Of a stretch of 15,145 nucleotides of DNA, positions 1-8,169 are shown piece after piece. The notes beneath the pieces were generated by a model, which made no database searches, was not told the origin of the DNA, and saw only the letters and a program-made list of their open reading frames with translations. Within the stretch, counting starts at the first letter, position 1. Each line of letters begins with the position of its first letter. The position numbers and the translations under genes are program-made. Source of the DNA: PNAI01 sp964575715 (GTDB taxonomy: Bacteria > Pseudomonadota > Alphaproteobacteria > Rhizobiales > Xanthobacteraceae); assembly GCA_964575715.1 (NCBI GenBank), contig CAZNSG010000284.1, positions 1 through 15,145 on the forward strand, written 5' to 3'.

Positions 1-141
1 ACACTTTTCTACAGATTTTGTCCGTCCACTCCTTCGAAAAAATCCAGCTTTCCTGCGCCTTCCTCGGTGTTGACTCCGACAATCTTCCTCCAACACCATC
101 GAACCAATTGAATCTATTCAACACTTAACCGGACAGTAGTG
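1..141 (+). mobile_element. Right end of an IS4-family insertion sequence (partial, cut by window start)
   Basis: The first 141 bases hold the 3' end of a transposase frame (stop TAA at 126-128) followed by 13 bases up to a sharp boundary. Read outward on the minus strand, the terminus is CACTACTGTCCGGTTAAGTG; from memory this resembles the ACTGTCC-type ends of IS4-family elements carrying DUF4372 transposases. Directly after base 141 an unrelated coding frame begins mid-protein, at the codons for LVITKEI of an epimerase, as expected at an insertion junction. The stretch is visibly more AT-rich than the DNA that follows. The left end and any target-site duplication lie outside the window, so the exact edge is inferred to within a few bases. 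Confidence 0.65.
3..128 (+). CDS. IS4-family transposase, C-terminal 41 residues (partial)
   Basis: Frame 3 is open from the window start to TAA at 126-128. It reads through LQILSVHSFEKIQLSCAF and ends in NQLNLFNT. The pattern 'LQ(I/V)LSV..FEK.....AF' followed by a terminal NQL(N/I)LF is what I remember from the C-termini of IS4-family transposases with an N-terminal DUF4372 domain. The catalytic DDE domain and the start lie upstream of the window, so nothing can be said about whether the full gene is intact. The stop falls 13 bases before the inferred end of the element, a normal arrangement for these compact insertion sequences. Seen: frame and terminal motif. Recalled: family resemblance. 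Confidence 0.65.
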   Translation, partial: TFLQILSVHSFEKIQLSCAFLGVDSDNLPPTPSNQLNLFNT

Positions 142-567
142 CTCGTCATTACCAAAGAAATTGCTCGTCAACGACTAACCTATCCTGGACCGCTCGACAT
201 CGTTCACGCGTGGGCATACTTGCCCGATCTTGCTCAAACAGCTGTGCAGCTGGCGGAGCGGCGCGCGGCTTTCGGTCCGTTCGAAACATTCGGATTTCCG
301 GGCCACGCCTTGACCGGCGACGAGCTCATCGCTGCGATCGAAGCCGTGACCAAAAGCAAATTCAATATCCGGCCGATGAGCTGGTGGCTGCTCAAGACGA
401 TCGGGCAGATGCTGGCGATCGGCCGGGAGCTTTCGGAGCTCGAATATCTCTGGCGCGTGCCGCACCGGATCGATGGCAGCAAGCTCGCCTCGGTGCTTGG
501 CAACGTTCCGCACACACCGCTGCCGGACGCCATCGCCGCAACATTGAAGCAGATCGACACCCGCTGA
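142..567 (+). pseudogene. NAD(P)-binding epimerase/dehydratase, 5'-truncated by an insertion sequence
   Basis: The frame encodes about 141 residues starting LVITKEIARQRLTYPGPLDI and running through HAWAYLPDLAQTAVQLAERR and FETFGFPGHALTGDELI. This matches the C-terminal half of short-chain NAD-dependent epimerase/dehydratase proteins, where HAW(A/V)YLPDLA is a familiar conserved block. Such proteins are about 300 residues long and begin with a GxxGxxG Rossmann motif, which is absent here. An in-frame GTG at 139 could serve as a start, but it lies in the terminus of the insertion sequence and has no convincing Shine-Dalgarno, so I treat it as fortuitous. The remnant has no internal stops or frameshifts, which suggests that the disruption is recent. 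It ends 18 bases before the convergent mcd stop codon. The cofactor-binding half is missing, so activity is unlikely. Confidence 0.7.
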
Positions 568-585
568 CCGAGCAGCGACAATGTA

Positions 586-2262
586 TCAGTTCGAGCCGTC
601 GAGCAATCTTCGCGCAATCACTTGCGCCTGGATTTCCGCCGCGCCCTCGAAGATCGAAAGAATTCGCGCATCGCACAGAATGCGCGAGATCGGGAATTCA
701 AGGGCAAAGCCGTTGCCGCCGTGAATCTGCACCGCATTATCGGCCGCCGCCCACGCCACACGCGCGGCCAATAGCTTAGCCATGCCGGCTTCGAGATCGC
801 AGCGCCGCCCGGAATCCTTTTCGCGGGCGGCGTAATAGGTGAGCTGGCGCGCCATCGCGATCTCGGCCGCCATCATCGCAATCTTGTCGGCCACGCGGGG
901 AAAAGTAATGATGGGCACACCGAATTGCTGGCGCGCTTGCGCGTAGCCGAGTGCCTGCTGCAATGCGGAATGCGCGACGCCGATGGCACGCGCGGCGGTC
1001 TGGATGCGCGCCGATTCGAACGTCTGCATGAGCTGTTTGAAGCCGAGACCTTCGACGCCGCCGAGCAGATTTTCGGCAGCGACCTCGAATTTGTCGAAGG
1101 CAAGCTCATACTCCTTCATGCCGCGATAACCGATGACCTCGATCTCGGTGCCGGAGAGGCCGCGGGCGGGAAATGGATCATCGTCATGGCCGCGCGGCTT
1201 TTTGGCAAGCAGCATGGAAAGGCCGCGATGACCGGGTTCCTTCGGATTGGTGCGCACCAGAAGCGTCATGAGATCGGCGCGCGCGGCGTGGGTGATCCAG
1301 GTCTTGTTGCCGGACACCCGGTAAACGTCGCCCTCACGCACAGCGCGCGTGCGTACCGCGGCCAAGTCGGAACCAACGCCGGGTTCGGTAAATACCGCGG
1401 TCGGGATGACCTCGCCGGAGGCGATTTTCGGCAGCCACTGGCGTTTCTGGGCATCGGTGCCGCTGCCAAGGATGAGTTCGGCTGCGATCTCCGAGCGGGT
1501 GCCGAGCGAGCCCACGCCGATATAGCCGCGCGAGAGTTCCTCGGAGACCACGCACATCGCCTCCTTGCCGAGCCCCATGCCGCCGTAGTCCGTCGGAATG
1601 GTGAGGCGGAACACGCCGAGATCGGCCATCTGCGCGATGATATCGAGCGGGATATAAGCGTTCGTGCGGTGCCAGTGCTGTGCCTGCGGAGCGATTTTGC
1701 TGGCAGTGAATTTGCGTATTTCTTCGCGGATGGCTTGCAGTGTCTCGTCGAACCCGGCCATTCCCAAGGCGATGTCGGGATGGACGCACATCAGCTCGAC
1801 CAGGCGGGTGCGATGGGCCGCGGTGTTGCCGGAGGCGATGAGTTCCGCGACCGCAGGCGTCATGCGCGCGGCGACCGCATCGGCCGAGAGGCCGAGATCG
1901 GCCGGACGCACAAATTCTCCCTGGCTCATGGGAATACCGCCCAGGATTTGTGCGAGATATTCGCCAAGCCCGATGCGGACGATGAGTTGCTCGACCTCGG
2001 TGAACTGGCCGGCTGAATCCAAGCGCGCGGCATAAGCGCCGATCTGGCGTATTGCCTCGATGTAAGTCGCAAGCCAGGCGAGACCGTGGGTGGCGCGTTG
2101 CTCGCTGTCGAATACGCGGCCGGCAATGCGGTGATCAACCGTGACGCGGGCGCGCACCTGAATAATTGCATCTATAAGTAGTGTTTCTAGCGCAATATTC
2201 GCCCTACATGCTGTCGCCACAAGATCGTGCCCGGCGCTTTCGTCTTGGCCGGCAAGCGACAT
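586..2262 (-). CDS. mcd: (2S)-methylsuccinyl-CoA dehydrogenase (acyl-CoA dehydrogenase family)
   Basis: A 558-residue FAD-dependent acyl-CoA dehydrogenase, well above the usual ~380-400 residues because of an N-terminal extension of about 170 residues. That extension, with RATHGLAWLATYIEAIRQ (56-73) and LGGIPMSQGEF (107-117), is typical of methylsuccinyl-CoA dehydrogenase, which oxidises (2S)-methylsuccinyl-CoA to mesaconyl-CoA in the ethylmalonyl-CoA pathway of acetyl-CoA assimilation. Family signatures are FTEPGVGSDLAAV (291-303) and IHGGNGFALEFPISRILCDAR (513-533). Glu539 in FEGAAEIQ aligns with the catalytic base of the family. The ATG at 2260-2262 has a good Shine-Dalgarno, AGGAGC, at 2269-2274. 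No other ethylmalonyl-CoA pathway gene (ccr, ecm, meaC) is in the window, so it is unlinked here, as is common. The alternative is a paralogous long-chain-length acyl-CoA dehydrogenase of unknown substrate; the extension makes Mcd the better call. Confidence 0.88.
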   Translation of the reverse strand: MSLAGQDESAGHDLVATACRANIALETLLIDAIIQVRARVTVDHRIAGRVFDSEQRATHGLAWLATYIEAIRQIGAYAARLDSAGQFTEVEQLIVRIGLGEYLAQILGGIPMSQGEFVRPADLGLSADAVAARMTPAVAELIASGNTAAHRTRLVELMCVHPDIALGMAGFDETLQAIREEIRKFTASKIAPQAQHWHRTNAYIPLDIIAQMADLGVFRLTIPTDYGGMGLGKEAMCVVSEELSRGYIGVGSLGTRSEIAAELILGSGTDAQKRQWLPKIASGEVIPTAVFTEPGVGSDLAAVRTRAVREGDVYRVSGNKTWITHAARADLMTLLVRTNPKEPGHRGLSMLLAKKPRGHDDDPFPARGLSGTEIEVIGYRGMKEYELAFDKFEVAAENLLGGVEGLGFKQLMQTFESARIQTAARAIGVAHSALQQALGYAQARQQFGVPIITFPRVADKIAMMAAEIAMARQLTYYAAREKDSGRRCDLEAGMAKLLAARVAWAAADNAVQIHGGNGFALEFPISRILCDARILSIFEGAAEIQAQVIARRLLDGSN

Positions 2263-2540
2263 CGCAAAGCTCCTAGCTCAGGGGACCTGGTGAGCGTTCA
2301 ACCGGCGCGTTGTGCGGCGCCCAATTGCATAAAAATCATGCCAAACGCCCTCATACCGGGTGTGGCGCTAAATCGCCAGCCGGGCGATCGGCCGGCCATG
2401 ATCTTGAACAGGTCGATTTGACGCTAAATGGGCAGATTTTTAACCAATTTAGGTTTTGCTTCCGCAATGGAACCCGCCGATTCCCGGAGATCCCAGCGGC
2501 ATGCCCCATCGGGCCAATGACAGTCCAATAATACCTAACC

Positions 2541-4529
2541 ATGTCAATTTTCAAACTCGTCACCAGGTATTCGGTCCGCGCGCGCATTGTCGCGCTGGCG
2601 CTCATTCCCGTCATCGGTTTTCTGGCCGACTCGGTCTTTTTCACCATTGGTGAAACCGAGGTCGCAGACGCTTTCGCTACTGTGAAGAAGGCTTCCGCAC
2701 TTGCGGATTCGGGGCAAGAGTTCAAGGACGCACTGGCCGCCATGCGCATCAGCACCCGGGACTTTGCAACCCAGCCGGGGCAGGATCGAATTCAAGCTTT
2801 TGAGGACAGTTATCTACGCGCTACCAGAAATCTGGCCGCCATCGATAGCGCGCTGCCAGATTCCGAGCGAAAGAATATTCCTGTGTTGCGCGGCCGCCTT
2901 ACAACGGTAAAGAGCAACTTTGACGCTTTGACCAAGGCGCAAGAAGCGCTCGGATTCACGGATGAAGACGGCCTGAACCGCTCCATGCGCAATGCTGCCA
3001 TGGCGGTGGAGCGGATCATCCATGAGGACATGTCGTGGCTGCGCGAAACCGATGCGCAGAAGCTCATGCTCTCGCTTGTGACCATGCGCCGCTACGAGAG
3101 CGAATATCGGCTCAGCCGCACCGCATTGATGGAGCAGTCGTTCCTCAGCGAAATCAAAAACTTCAACCTAATGCTGGATAAGATCGTTGGCGCCGCGATA
3201 CTGAAGGAACAGCTTGGCGAGCAAGTAAAAAACTATGCCAAGACGTTCACCGATTGGTCTGCCAACATCGGCACAATCCGCCCGTATATCGCGCTCATCG
3301 ACGTCGATACTCAGAACCTCATGCCGGCGGCCAATGCCATCATCGCGTCAACCCGCGCGGGTGAAGCTGCCGCCAGTGCCGCGTTGTTGCGCTCACAGTC
3401 GCGCACCAAATTCATCATCACCCTGGTCGGCTGCATGGTCCTTCTCGTCGGGCTTGGGTTCAGCTGGCTGATCGGGCGAAGCATCACGCGGCCGCTCAAT
3501 GGACTTGCGGAGGTAATGAAACGGCTTGCCGATGGCGACACATCGGCTAGGATTCCAGGCGCAAAAGGGTCGGACGAGATCGGTGCAATGGCGCGCGCGG
3601 TGATCGTGTTCCGTGACAGCATGATCGAGCGCGGGCAGTTGTCCGCGTCGCAGGATGAAGCCAACAGCGCACGCGAGCGGCGCAGCGAGATCATTGCGTC
3701 GACCATCGTGCGCTTCGAGCAGTCGGTCGACCAAGCGCTGACAAAAGTGCGCGGCGCGGCGCATCAGTTGGAATCAACCTCGGCCGTGCTTAATAGCGCC
3801 GCCGATGCCGTTTCGGCGGAGGCGCTGACCGCTGAAAATCGTGTCGGCGCCGCCTCGCGGAACGTCACCTCAGCCGCTGGTTCGATCGAGGAGCTGTCAT
3901 CCTCGATCGGCGATATCGCGAGCCAGGCTGCCAAGTCGACCGAGGTGGCCAATCGCGCGGTTTCGGAAGCGCAGCGCACCGCCAATACCATGAGCGAACT
4001 CGGCGGGGCCGCGACTCGCATCGGTGAGGTGATCGGCTTGATCCAAGCGATCGCGGGACAGACCAACCTGCTCGCGCTCAATGCCACGATCGAAGCCGCC
4101 CGCGCCGGTGACGCCGGACGTGGCTTTGCCGTCGTTGCCTCGGAAGTCAAGTCACTGGCCGGGCAGACTAGCAAGGCGACGGAAGAGATCGCTGAGCAAA
4201 TCGGCGCGATCCAGTCGGCCACCGCCGATGCCACACAGGCAATCGAACAGGTCAACGCCATCATCAAGGAGATGTCGAAGATCGCTTTATCCGTGTCCGT
4301 CACCGTCGAGGAACAGAACAAGGCGGTGTCGACAATTGCCGAAGGCGTCAATCGCGCTTCATTAGAAGCCCAGAGCGGTGCCGACGCGATGAGCCGGGTC
4401 GCGGGCGCAAGCACAGACGCGCGCGCGACCGCGGTTGACGTCAAGTCCCTTGCCGACGCACTCGCGGTCGAGGCCGAAAGGCTTGATGCCGAGGTGCGGC
4501 ACTTTCTTACCGAGGTGCAGGCGGCTTAA
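2541..4529 (+). CDS. Methyl-accepting chemotaxis protein with large helical periplasmic sensor
   Basis: A 662-residue inner-membrane chemoreceptor. TM1 is at about 15-37 and TM2 (FIITLVGCMVLLVGLGFSWLIG) at about 291-312. Between them lies a ~250-residue, mostly helical periplasmic domain. Its segment MLSLVTMRRYESEYRLSR (176-193) resembles the 'lRrhEkdyl' helix of HBM-type (McpS-like) sensors, so HBM is my inferred class; the ligand is unknown. A HAMP domain follows at about 313-365. The cytoplasmic signalling hairpin has its conserved tip at 504-536, including GQTNLLALNATIEAARAGD, where CheA and CheW bind. The C-terminus (FLTEVQAA) has no NWETF-like pentapeptide for CheR/CheB tethering. No che gene is adjacent, so it is an orphan receptor. 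The ATG at 2541 has no clear Shine-Dalgarno. A weak promoter-like pair, TTGACG (2418-2423) and TAACCA (2441-2446), lies about 95 bases upstream. Confidence 0.93.
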   Translation: MSIFKLVTRYSVRARIVALALIPVIGFLADSVFFTIGETEVADAFATVKKASALADSGQEFKDALAAMRISTRDFATQPGQDRIQAFEDSYLRATRNLAAIDSALPDSERKNIPVLRGRLTTVKSNFDALTKAQEALGFTDEDGLNRSMRNAAMAVERIIHEDMSWLRETDAQKLMLSLVTMRRYESEYRLSRTALMEQSFLSEIKNFNLMLDKIVGAAILKEQLGEQVKNYAKTFTDWSANIGTIRPYIALIDVDTQNLMPAANAIIASTRAGEAAASAALLRSQSRTKFIITLVGCMVLLVGLGFSWLIGRSITRPLNGLAEVMKRLADGDTSARIPGAKGSDEIGAMARAVIVFRDSMIERGQLSASQDEANSARERRSEIIASTIVRFEQSVDQALTKVRGAAHQLESTSAVLNSAADAVSAEALTAENRVGAASRNVTSAAGSIEELSSSIGDIASQAAKSTEVANRAVSEAQRTANTMSELGGAATRIGEVIGLIQAIAGQTNLLALNATIEAARAGDAGRGFAVVASEVKSLAGQTSKATEEIAEQIGAIQSATADATQAIEQVNAIIKEMSKIALSVSVTVEEQNKAVSTIAEGVNRASLEAQSGADAMSRVAGASTDARATAVDVKSLADALAVEAERLDAEVRHFLTEVQAA

Positions 4530-4620
4530 AGCAGCATACTCCCTTCACCGGTGGGGATAGCGACCGGCGACCCTTGCAAATGTTCTGACAATCCGCGATC
4601 CAGGCGCTCTCGTCCGTGCC

Positions 4621-4626
4621 AGGAGG
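4621..4626 (+). promoter_or_regulatory. Shine-Dalgarno AGGAGG setting the yihY-family start
   Basis: A perfect AGGAGG sits four bases before GTG at 4631. A further in-frame GTG at 4616 lies upstream of this motif and cannot use it, so 4631 is preferred as the start. Confidence 0.7.
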
Positions 4627-4630
4627 AGCC

Positions 4631-5473
4631 GTGGGACTGCTGCGTCGCACGTTTCGCATCGCACTTGATGCGTTCTATCGCTTCAACGCCGACTATGGCT
4701 GGGCGATCGCGAGCCATATTGCGCTGTCAACGCTCATGTCGCTGTTCCCATTCCTGATCGTGGTGACGGCGATCGCCGGCTTCATCGGCTCCCAGGAGCT
4801 TGCCGATGAAGTGGCGAGAATCATGCTCGAAGCATGGCCGGCACAGGTCGCGGGCCCGATCGCGGCAGAAGTGCGCAGCGTGCTCACCACCGCGCGTGGC
4901 GATTTGCTCACGCTCGGAGTTGTGCTTGCGGTCTATTTCTCCTCAAGTTGCATCGAGAGCCTGCGCATCGGCCTCAATCACGCCTACAACAACACCGAGA
5001 AGCGCGGCTGGTGGCTGCTCCAGCTGGAGTCGATCGGATATGTGCTGATCAGCGCGGTCGCGTTGCTGGTATTGGCGCTGCTGGTCGTGCTTGGTCCGCT
5101 GATTTTCGCCACCGCGGCGAAACACGCCAAATGGCTAGAGCCATTTTGGCCGATGATCAATTTTCTGCGCATTGCGGTTGCCTCGATCGTTCTCATCGCC
5201 GCGCTCGTTCTCGTGCACAAGTGGCTGCCAGCGGGGCGGCGGCAACTTATTGACATTGCGCCGGGAATTCTCGTCACGCTGGTTCTGTGGCTGCTGGCCG
5301 GTGAAATATTCGGCCGCTATCTGGCCGATTTCGCCTACACCTACGTCACGTATTACGCGGGGCTGGCCTCGGCGATGATCGCGCTCATGTTCCTCTATCT
5401 CACTGCCTCGATTTTTCTCTACGGCGGCGAATTGAATGCGGCAATCATGCGCGCACGCGGAAAAACTGAATAA
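4631..5473 (+). CDS. YihY/BrkB-family inner-membrane protein
   Basis: A 280-residue polytopic membrane protein of the YihY (virulence factor BrkB) family, PF03631. It starts GLLRRTFRIALDAFYRFNAD and has about six hydrophobic segments (near 24-50, 92-112, 135-160, 178-200, 212-235 and 245-268). The late-conserved block YYAGLASAMIALMFLYLTA followed by IFLYGGELNA is the best family marker. The family is widespread in bacteria; its biochemical role is unsettled, the old 'ribonuclease BN' name is a misattribution, and transport has been suggested. The start is chosen from the AGGAGG at 4621-4626. The gene stands alone, with about 100 bases between it and the upstream chemoreceptor, and converges on gluQ with 13 bases between the two stop codons. 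Confidence 0.88.
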   Translation: MGLLRRTFRIALDAFYRFNADYGWAIASHIALSTLMSLFPFLIVVTAIAGFIGSQELADEVARIMLEAWPAQVAGPIAAEVRSVLTTARGDLLTLGVVLAVYFSSSCIESLRIGLNHAYNNTEKRGWWLLQLESIGYVLISAVALLVLALLVVLGPLIFATAAKHAKWLEPFWPMINFLRIAVASIVLIAALVLVHKWLPAGRRQLIDIAPGILVTLVLWLLAGEIFGRYLADFAYTYVTYYAGLASAMIALMFLYLTASIFLYGGELNAAIMRARGKTE

Positions 5474-5486
5474 TTCAAGACACAAT

Positions 5487-6359
5487 CTATTCGCTGAGCC
5501 CGACCATGCGGCGGATATCGGCAGGGGTCGCACCCTGCTTGCGCAGTTCGCGCAACGCGGTTGCGCGCTTTGATTTCGAAAGCTTCCGGCGCTGGGCATC
5601 GAGTACCAAACGGTGGTGGTGATAGGCCGGCACCGGCAGGCCGAGCAGTGTCTGCAACACACGATGCACACTGGTTGACCAGAACAGGTCGCTCCCGCGC
5701 ATCACATGGGTGACGCCCTGGAGAGCGTCATCGACCACGACCGAGAGATGGTAGCTGGTCGGCAGCTCCTTGCGCGCGAGAACCACATCGCCCCAGGCTT
5801 CGGGCCGCGCCACGACGATGCCGGTCTCGCCATCCGGGCCGGCGCCGGTTTCATTCCAGGAGAGCGCGCCCGCGCGCGTAATCGTTCTCATCATATCGAG
5901 GCGCAGCGCATACGGCTCGCTCGTCATGCGCTTTTCACGGTCTGTAACGGAGAGCGATTTTGCCGTGCCCGGATAGAGCGATACGCCATCGGGATCGCGC
6001 GGCCATGACTGCTTTGCTTCGCGCTCGGCGACAAGGCGGGCAAGTTCCGCGCGGCTTTCGAAACTAGGGTAGATCAGGCCCAGGGCTCCGAGCTTGGTCA
6101 GCGCAGCCCGGTATTCGCCGTAATGCTCGGACTGCCGCCGCACCGGCTCCTCCCAGGCGAGCCTGAGCCATGCAAGGTCCTGGTAGATCGCCGCCTCGAA
6201 CTCCGGACGGCAGCGGGTGGCGTCGATATCCTCGATGCGCAGAATGAACCGGCCGCCCGCGGCCCGCGCCATGTCGGCATTGAGCAAAGCCGAGAGCGCA
6301 TGGCCAAGATGCAGATAGCCGTTCGGGCTCGGCGCGAAGCGGAAAACGGGTGCGGTCAT
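5487..6359 (-). CDS. gluQ: Glutamyl-queuosine tRNA(Asp) synthetase (GluQRS)
   Basis: A 290-residue truncated glutamyl-tRNA synthetase paralogue without an anticodon-binding domain. Such enzymes attach glutamate to queuosine at position 34 of tRNA-Asp. The N-terminus FRFAPSPNGYLHLGHALSAL contains the class I HIGH motif (HLGH, 17-20), with RFILRIEDIDATRCRPEFE following; KLSKS at about 259-263 is the KMSKS motif. Length and ending fit the family. The cysteine zinc site of E. coli GluQRS (CxC...C) is absent: the corresponding region reads IYPSFESRAELARLV and holds no cysteine. I start at ATG 6359 (MTAPVFRFAPSPNG), since homologues begin close to the APSPxG motif; an in-frame GTG at 6374 would add five residues. 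Neither start has a strong Shine-Dalgarno. The gene is divergent from the hydrolase gene that begins at 6466. Confidence 0.9.
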   Translation of the reverse strand: MTAPVFRFAPSPNGYLHLGHALSALLNADMARAAGGRFILRIEDIDATRCRPEFEAAIYQDLAWLRLAWEEPVRRQSEHYGEYRAALTKLGALGLIYPSFESRAELARLVAEREAKQSWPRDPDGVSLYPGTAKSLSVTDREKRMTSEPYALRLDMMRTITRAGALSWNETGAGPDGETGIVVARPEAWGDVVLARKELPTSYHLSVVVDDALQGVTHVMRGSDLFWSTSVHRVLQTLLGLPVPAYHHHRLVLDAQRRKLSKSKRATALRELRKQGATPADIRRMVGLSE

Positions 6360-6465
6360 TGCGGGGGTGACCACGACATTGTTATGCCATTATCGGTGCA
6401 TGGGAGCTACTTTCCTCGCCGGACGAGGCACTGGGCTTGGTAACAACAACATTGGGACTATTGCC

Positions 6466-7452
6466 ATGACAAATCTTGCTTTCTTGACGAGACGCGCGCT
6501 GTTGCTGGGAGCGGCGGCGACGGCGGCAATCGGGCTTCCGGCCGGTACTGCTTTTGGCAAAGCGCGACCGATAAACAAGCCGGCGCCCGGGTTCTACCGG
6601 TTCAAGGTGGGGGCTTTCGAAGTCACCGCCGTTTCCGACGGTCCCTTGAGTCTTGGTCCGCTGCAGTCGGATATTTTTAAAGGCCTGTCAAAAGAAGACA
6701 TGGAGAAAGTTCTCGCCGGCAATTTCCTGCCGACCGGAAACGTCGAGCTCGAGCAGACTACGCTTGTCGTCAATACCGATAAGCACCTTGTGCTTTTCGA
6801 TACAGGAACGGGCAAGACCGTCAAAGCCTTCGGCCCGAATACCGGCCGATTGCTGGCGAACCTTAAGGCCGCCGGCATCGACCCAAAAGACATCGACGCC
6901 ATCGCACTGACGCACGCGCACGCCGATCATTGCTTCGGGATCATGAACGAGGCCGGCAGGCGCCATTTTCCCAAGGCGCAAATCTTCATGGCGCAAGCCG
7001 ACTACGAGTTCTGGACCGACGAAGGCAAAGCAACCGACGATATAATGAAGATGATGATTGGCGGCGCACGCAAGAACCTTGTGCCGAACCGGAACCGCAT
7101 CGTGTTTGTGAAAGACGGCCAGGAGGTCGTGCCAGGCATCCAAGCGATGGCGGCGCCCGGACATACGGTCGGTCACACGATTTACATGATCACATCGGGC
7201 GGCCAGTCGTTATGTAACACCGGCGACCTCGCACATCATCATATCATCTCGACGGAACGTCCGCGGCTCGAGTTCGCGTATGACACCGACGGCAAGCAGG
7301 CGGTCGCCGCACGTTTGCGCGTGTTCGACATGCTGGCGTCGGGCCGCATTCCGCTGCTCTCCTATCATTTTCCGTGGCCCGGTCTCGGCTATATCGGCAA
7401 GCAGGGCGACGCGTACCGCTATTATCCGGCCCTGTTGCGGACGGTGTTGTAA
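6466..7452 (+). CDS. Tat-exported metallo-beta-lactamase-fold hydrolase
   Basis: A 328-residue MBL-fold metallohydrolase. The N-terminus (MTNLAFLTRRALLLGAAATA, then AIGLPAGTAFG) has a twin arginine followed by a hydrophobic stretch, a likely Tat signal, so the enzyme should fold in the cytoplasm and be exported to the periplasm. Metal ligands are visible: HAHADH (His150, His152, Asp154, His155), His233 in PGHTVGHT, Asp254 in NTGDLAHH and His301 in LSYHFPWPG. This layout resembles secreted methyl-parathion-hydrolase and AHL-lactonase-like members; the true substrate cannot be read from sequence. The ATG at 6466 is chosen because it places the twin-arginine signal at the N-terminus; the frame is open further upstream to 6367 but those codons look non-native. 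It is followed after 12 bases by the glycosylase gene, and the two may be co-transcribed. Confidence 0.85.
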   Translation: MTNLAFLTRRALLLGAAATAAIGLPAGTAFGKARPINKPAPGFYRFKVGAFEVTAVSDGPLSLGPLQSDIFKGLSKEDMEKVLAGNFLPTGNVELEQTTLVVNTDKHLVLFDTGTGKTVKAFGPNTGRLLANLKAAGIDPKDIDAIALTHAHADHCFGIMNEAGRRHFPKAQIFMAQADYEFWTDEGKATDDIMKMMIGGARKNLVPNRNRIVFVKDGQEVVPGIQAMAAPGHTVGHTIYMITSGGQSLCNTGDLAHHHIISTERPRLEFAYDTDGKQAVAARLRVFDMLASGRIPLLSYHFPWPGLGYIGKQGDAYRYYPALLRTVL

Positions 7453-7464
7453 TCGCACGATGGC

Positions 7465-8169
7465 ATGACGTTTTTCATTCACACTGACGCCGATCTTGGC
7501 GCCGGCATGGCCGCCCTGGTCGCGGCCGATCCGCGGCTCGCGCCCTTGCTCGCCAAGGCCGGCATGCCGGGGCTGCGCCGCCGTCCCGCGGGCTTCCCCG
7601 GGTTGTGCGCGATCATCTGCGCCCAGCAGCTCTCGACCGCGAGCGCGGCCGCGATTTGGGGGCGGCTTTCCGCGGCGTTCGATCCCTTGCACCATGATCA
7701 TGTGAGACAGGCGCGCGCCAGCACGCTCGCGCGGCTGGGGCTGTCCAAGCCAAAGATCAAGACGCTCAAGGCCATCGGGACCGCCATCGCAAAGGGCGAA
7801 ATCAATCTCGATGCGGTCGGCGAACTGCCCGCCGACGATGCGCATGCGGCGCTGATCGCCTTGCACGGTGTCGGGCCGTGGACCGCCGACATTTATCTCT
7901 TGTTCTGCCTCGGACATGCCGACGCATGGCCAGCCGGCGACCTCGCCTTGCAGGAAGCCGCGCGGATCGCATTTCGATTGAAGAAACGCCCGAGTCCCAG
8001 CGCGATGGTGACACTGGCGGAAAAATGGCGGCCGTGGCGCGGGGTGGCGGCGCATCTGCTGTGGAACTATTATCGCGTCGTCAAGCAGCACGAAGGCGCG
8101 CCCATCAACGCCAAGACGAAATCCAAAACAACAAAACGCAAGACCAACGGAGGCGTCGGTGGCCGGTGA
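7465..8169 (+). CDS. AlkA-like DNA-3-methyladenine glycosylase II
   Basis: A 234-residue HhH-GPD superfamily DNA glycosylase that excises alkylated purines in base-excision repair. The helix-hairpin-helix is LHGVGPWTA (133-141), and the catalytic aspartate is Asp159 in PAGDLALQEA. An upstream segment, FPGLCAIICAQQLSTASAAA (44-63), is the usual Q-Q-S/Q-x-S helix of the family. It lacks the N-terminal Ada-like domain of E. coli AlkA and is of the shorter bacterial type. The tail (about 212-228, KTKSKTTKRKT) is lysine-rich and probably disordered. There is no Fe-S cysteine cluster, which separates it from MutY/Nth. The last 11 bases overlap the start of the esterase gene, which implies translational coupling. 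ATG 7465 has only weak ribosome-binding sequence. Confidence 0.88.
   Translation: MTFFIHTDADLGAGMAALVAADPRLAPLLAKAGMPGLRRRPAGFPGLCAIICAQQLSTASAAAIWGRLSAAFDPLHHDHVRQARASTLARLGLSKPKIKTLKAIGTAIAKGEINLDAVGELPADDAHAALIALHGVGPWTADIYLLFCLGHADAWPAGDLALQEAARIAFRLKKRPSPSAMVTLAEKWRPWRGVAAHLLWNYYRVVKQHEGAPINAKTKSKTTKRKTNGGVGGR

Noticed and set aside
139..567. Complete small gene starting at GTG 139
   Set aside because: The start codon lies within the inferred IS terminus and the product lacks the Rossmann half of its family, so I call it a truncated pseudogene.
925..2016. Plus-strand open frame of 363 codons
   Set aside because: It is antisense to mcd, with His/Arg/Ala-rich composition typical of the complementary strand of a GC-rich gene, and has no recognisable motif.
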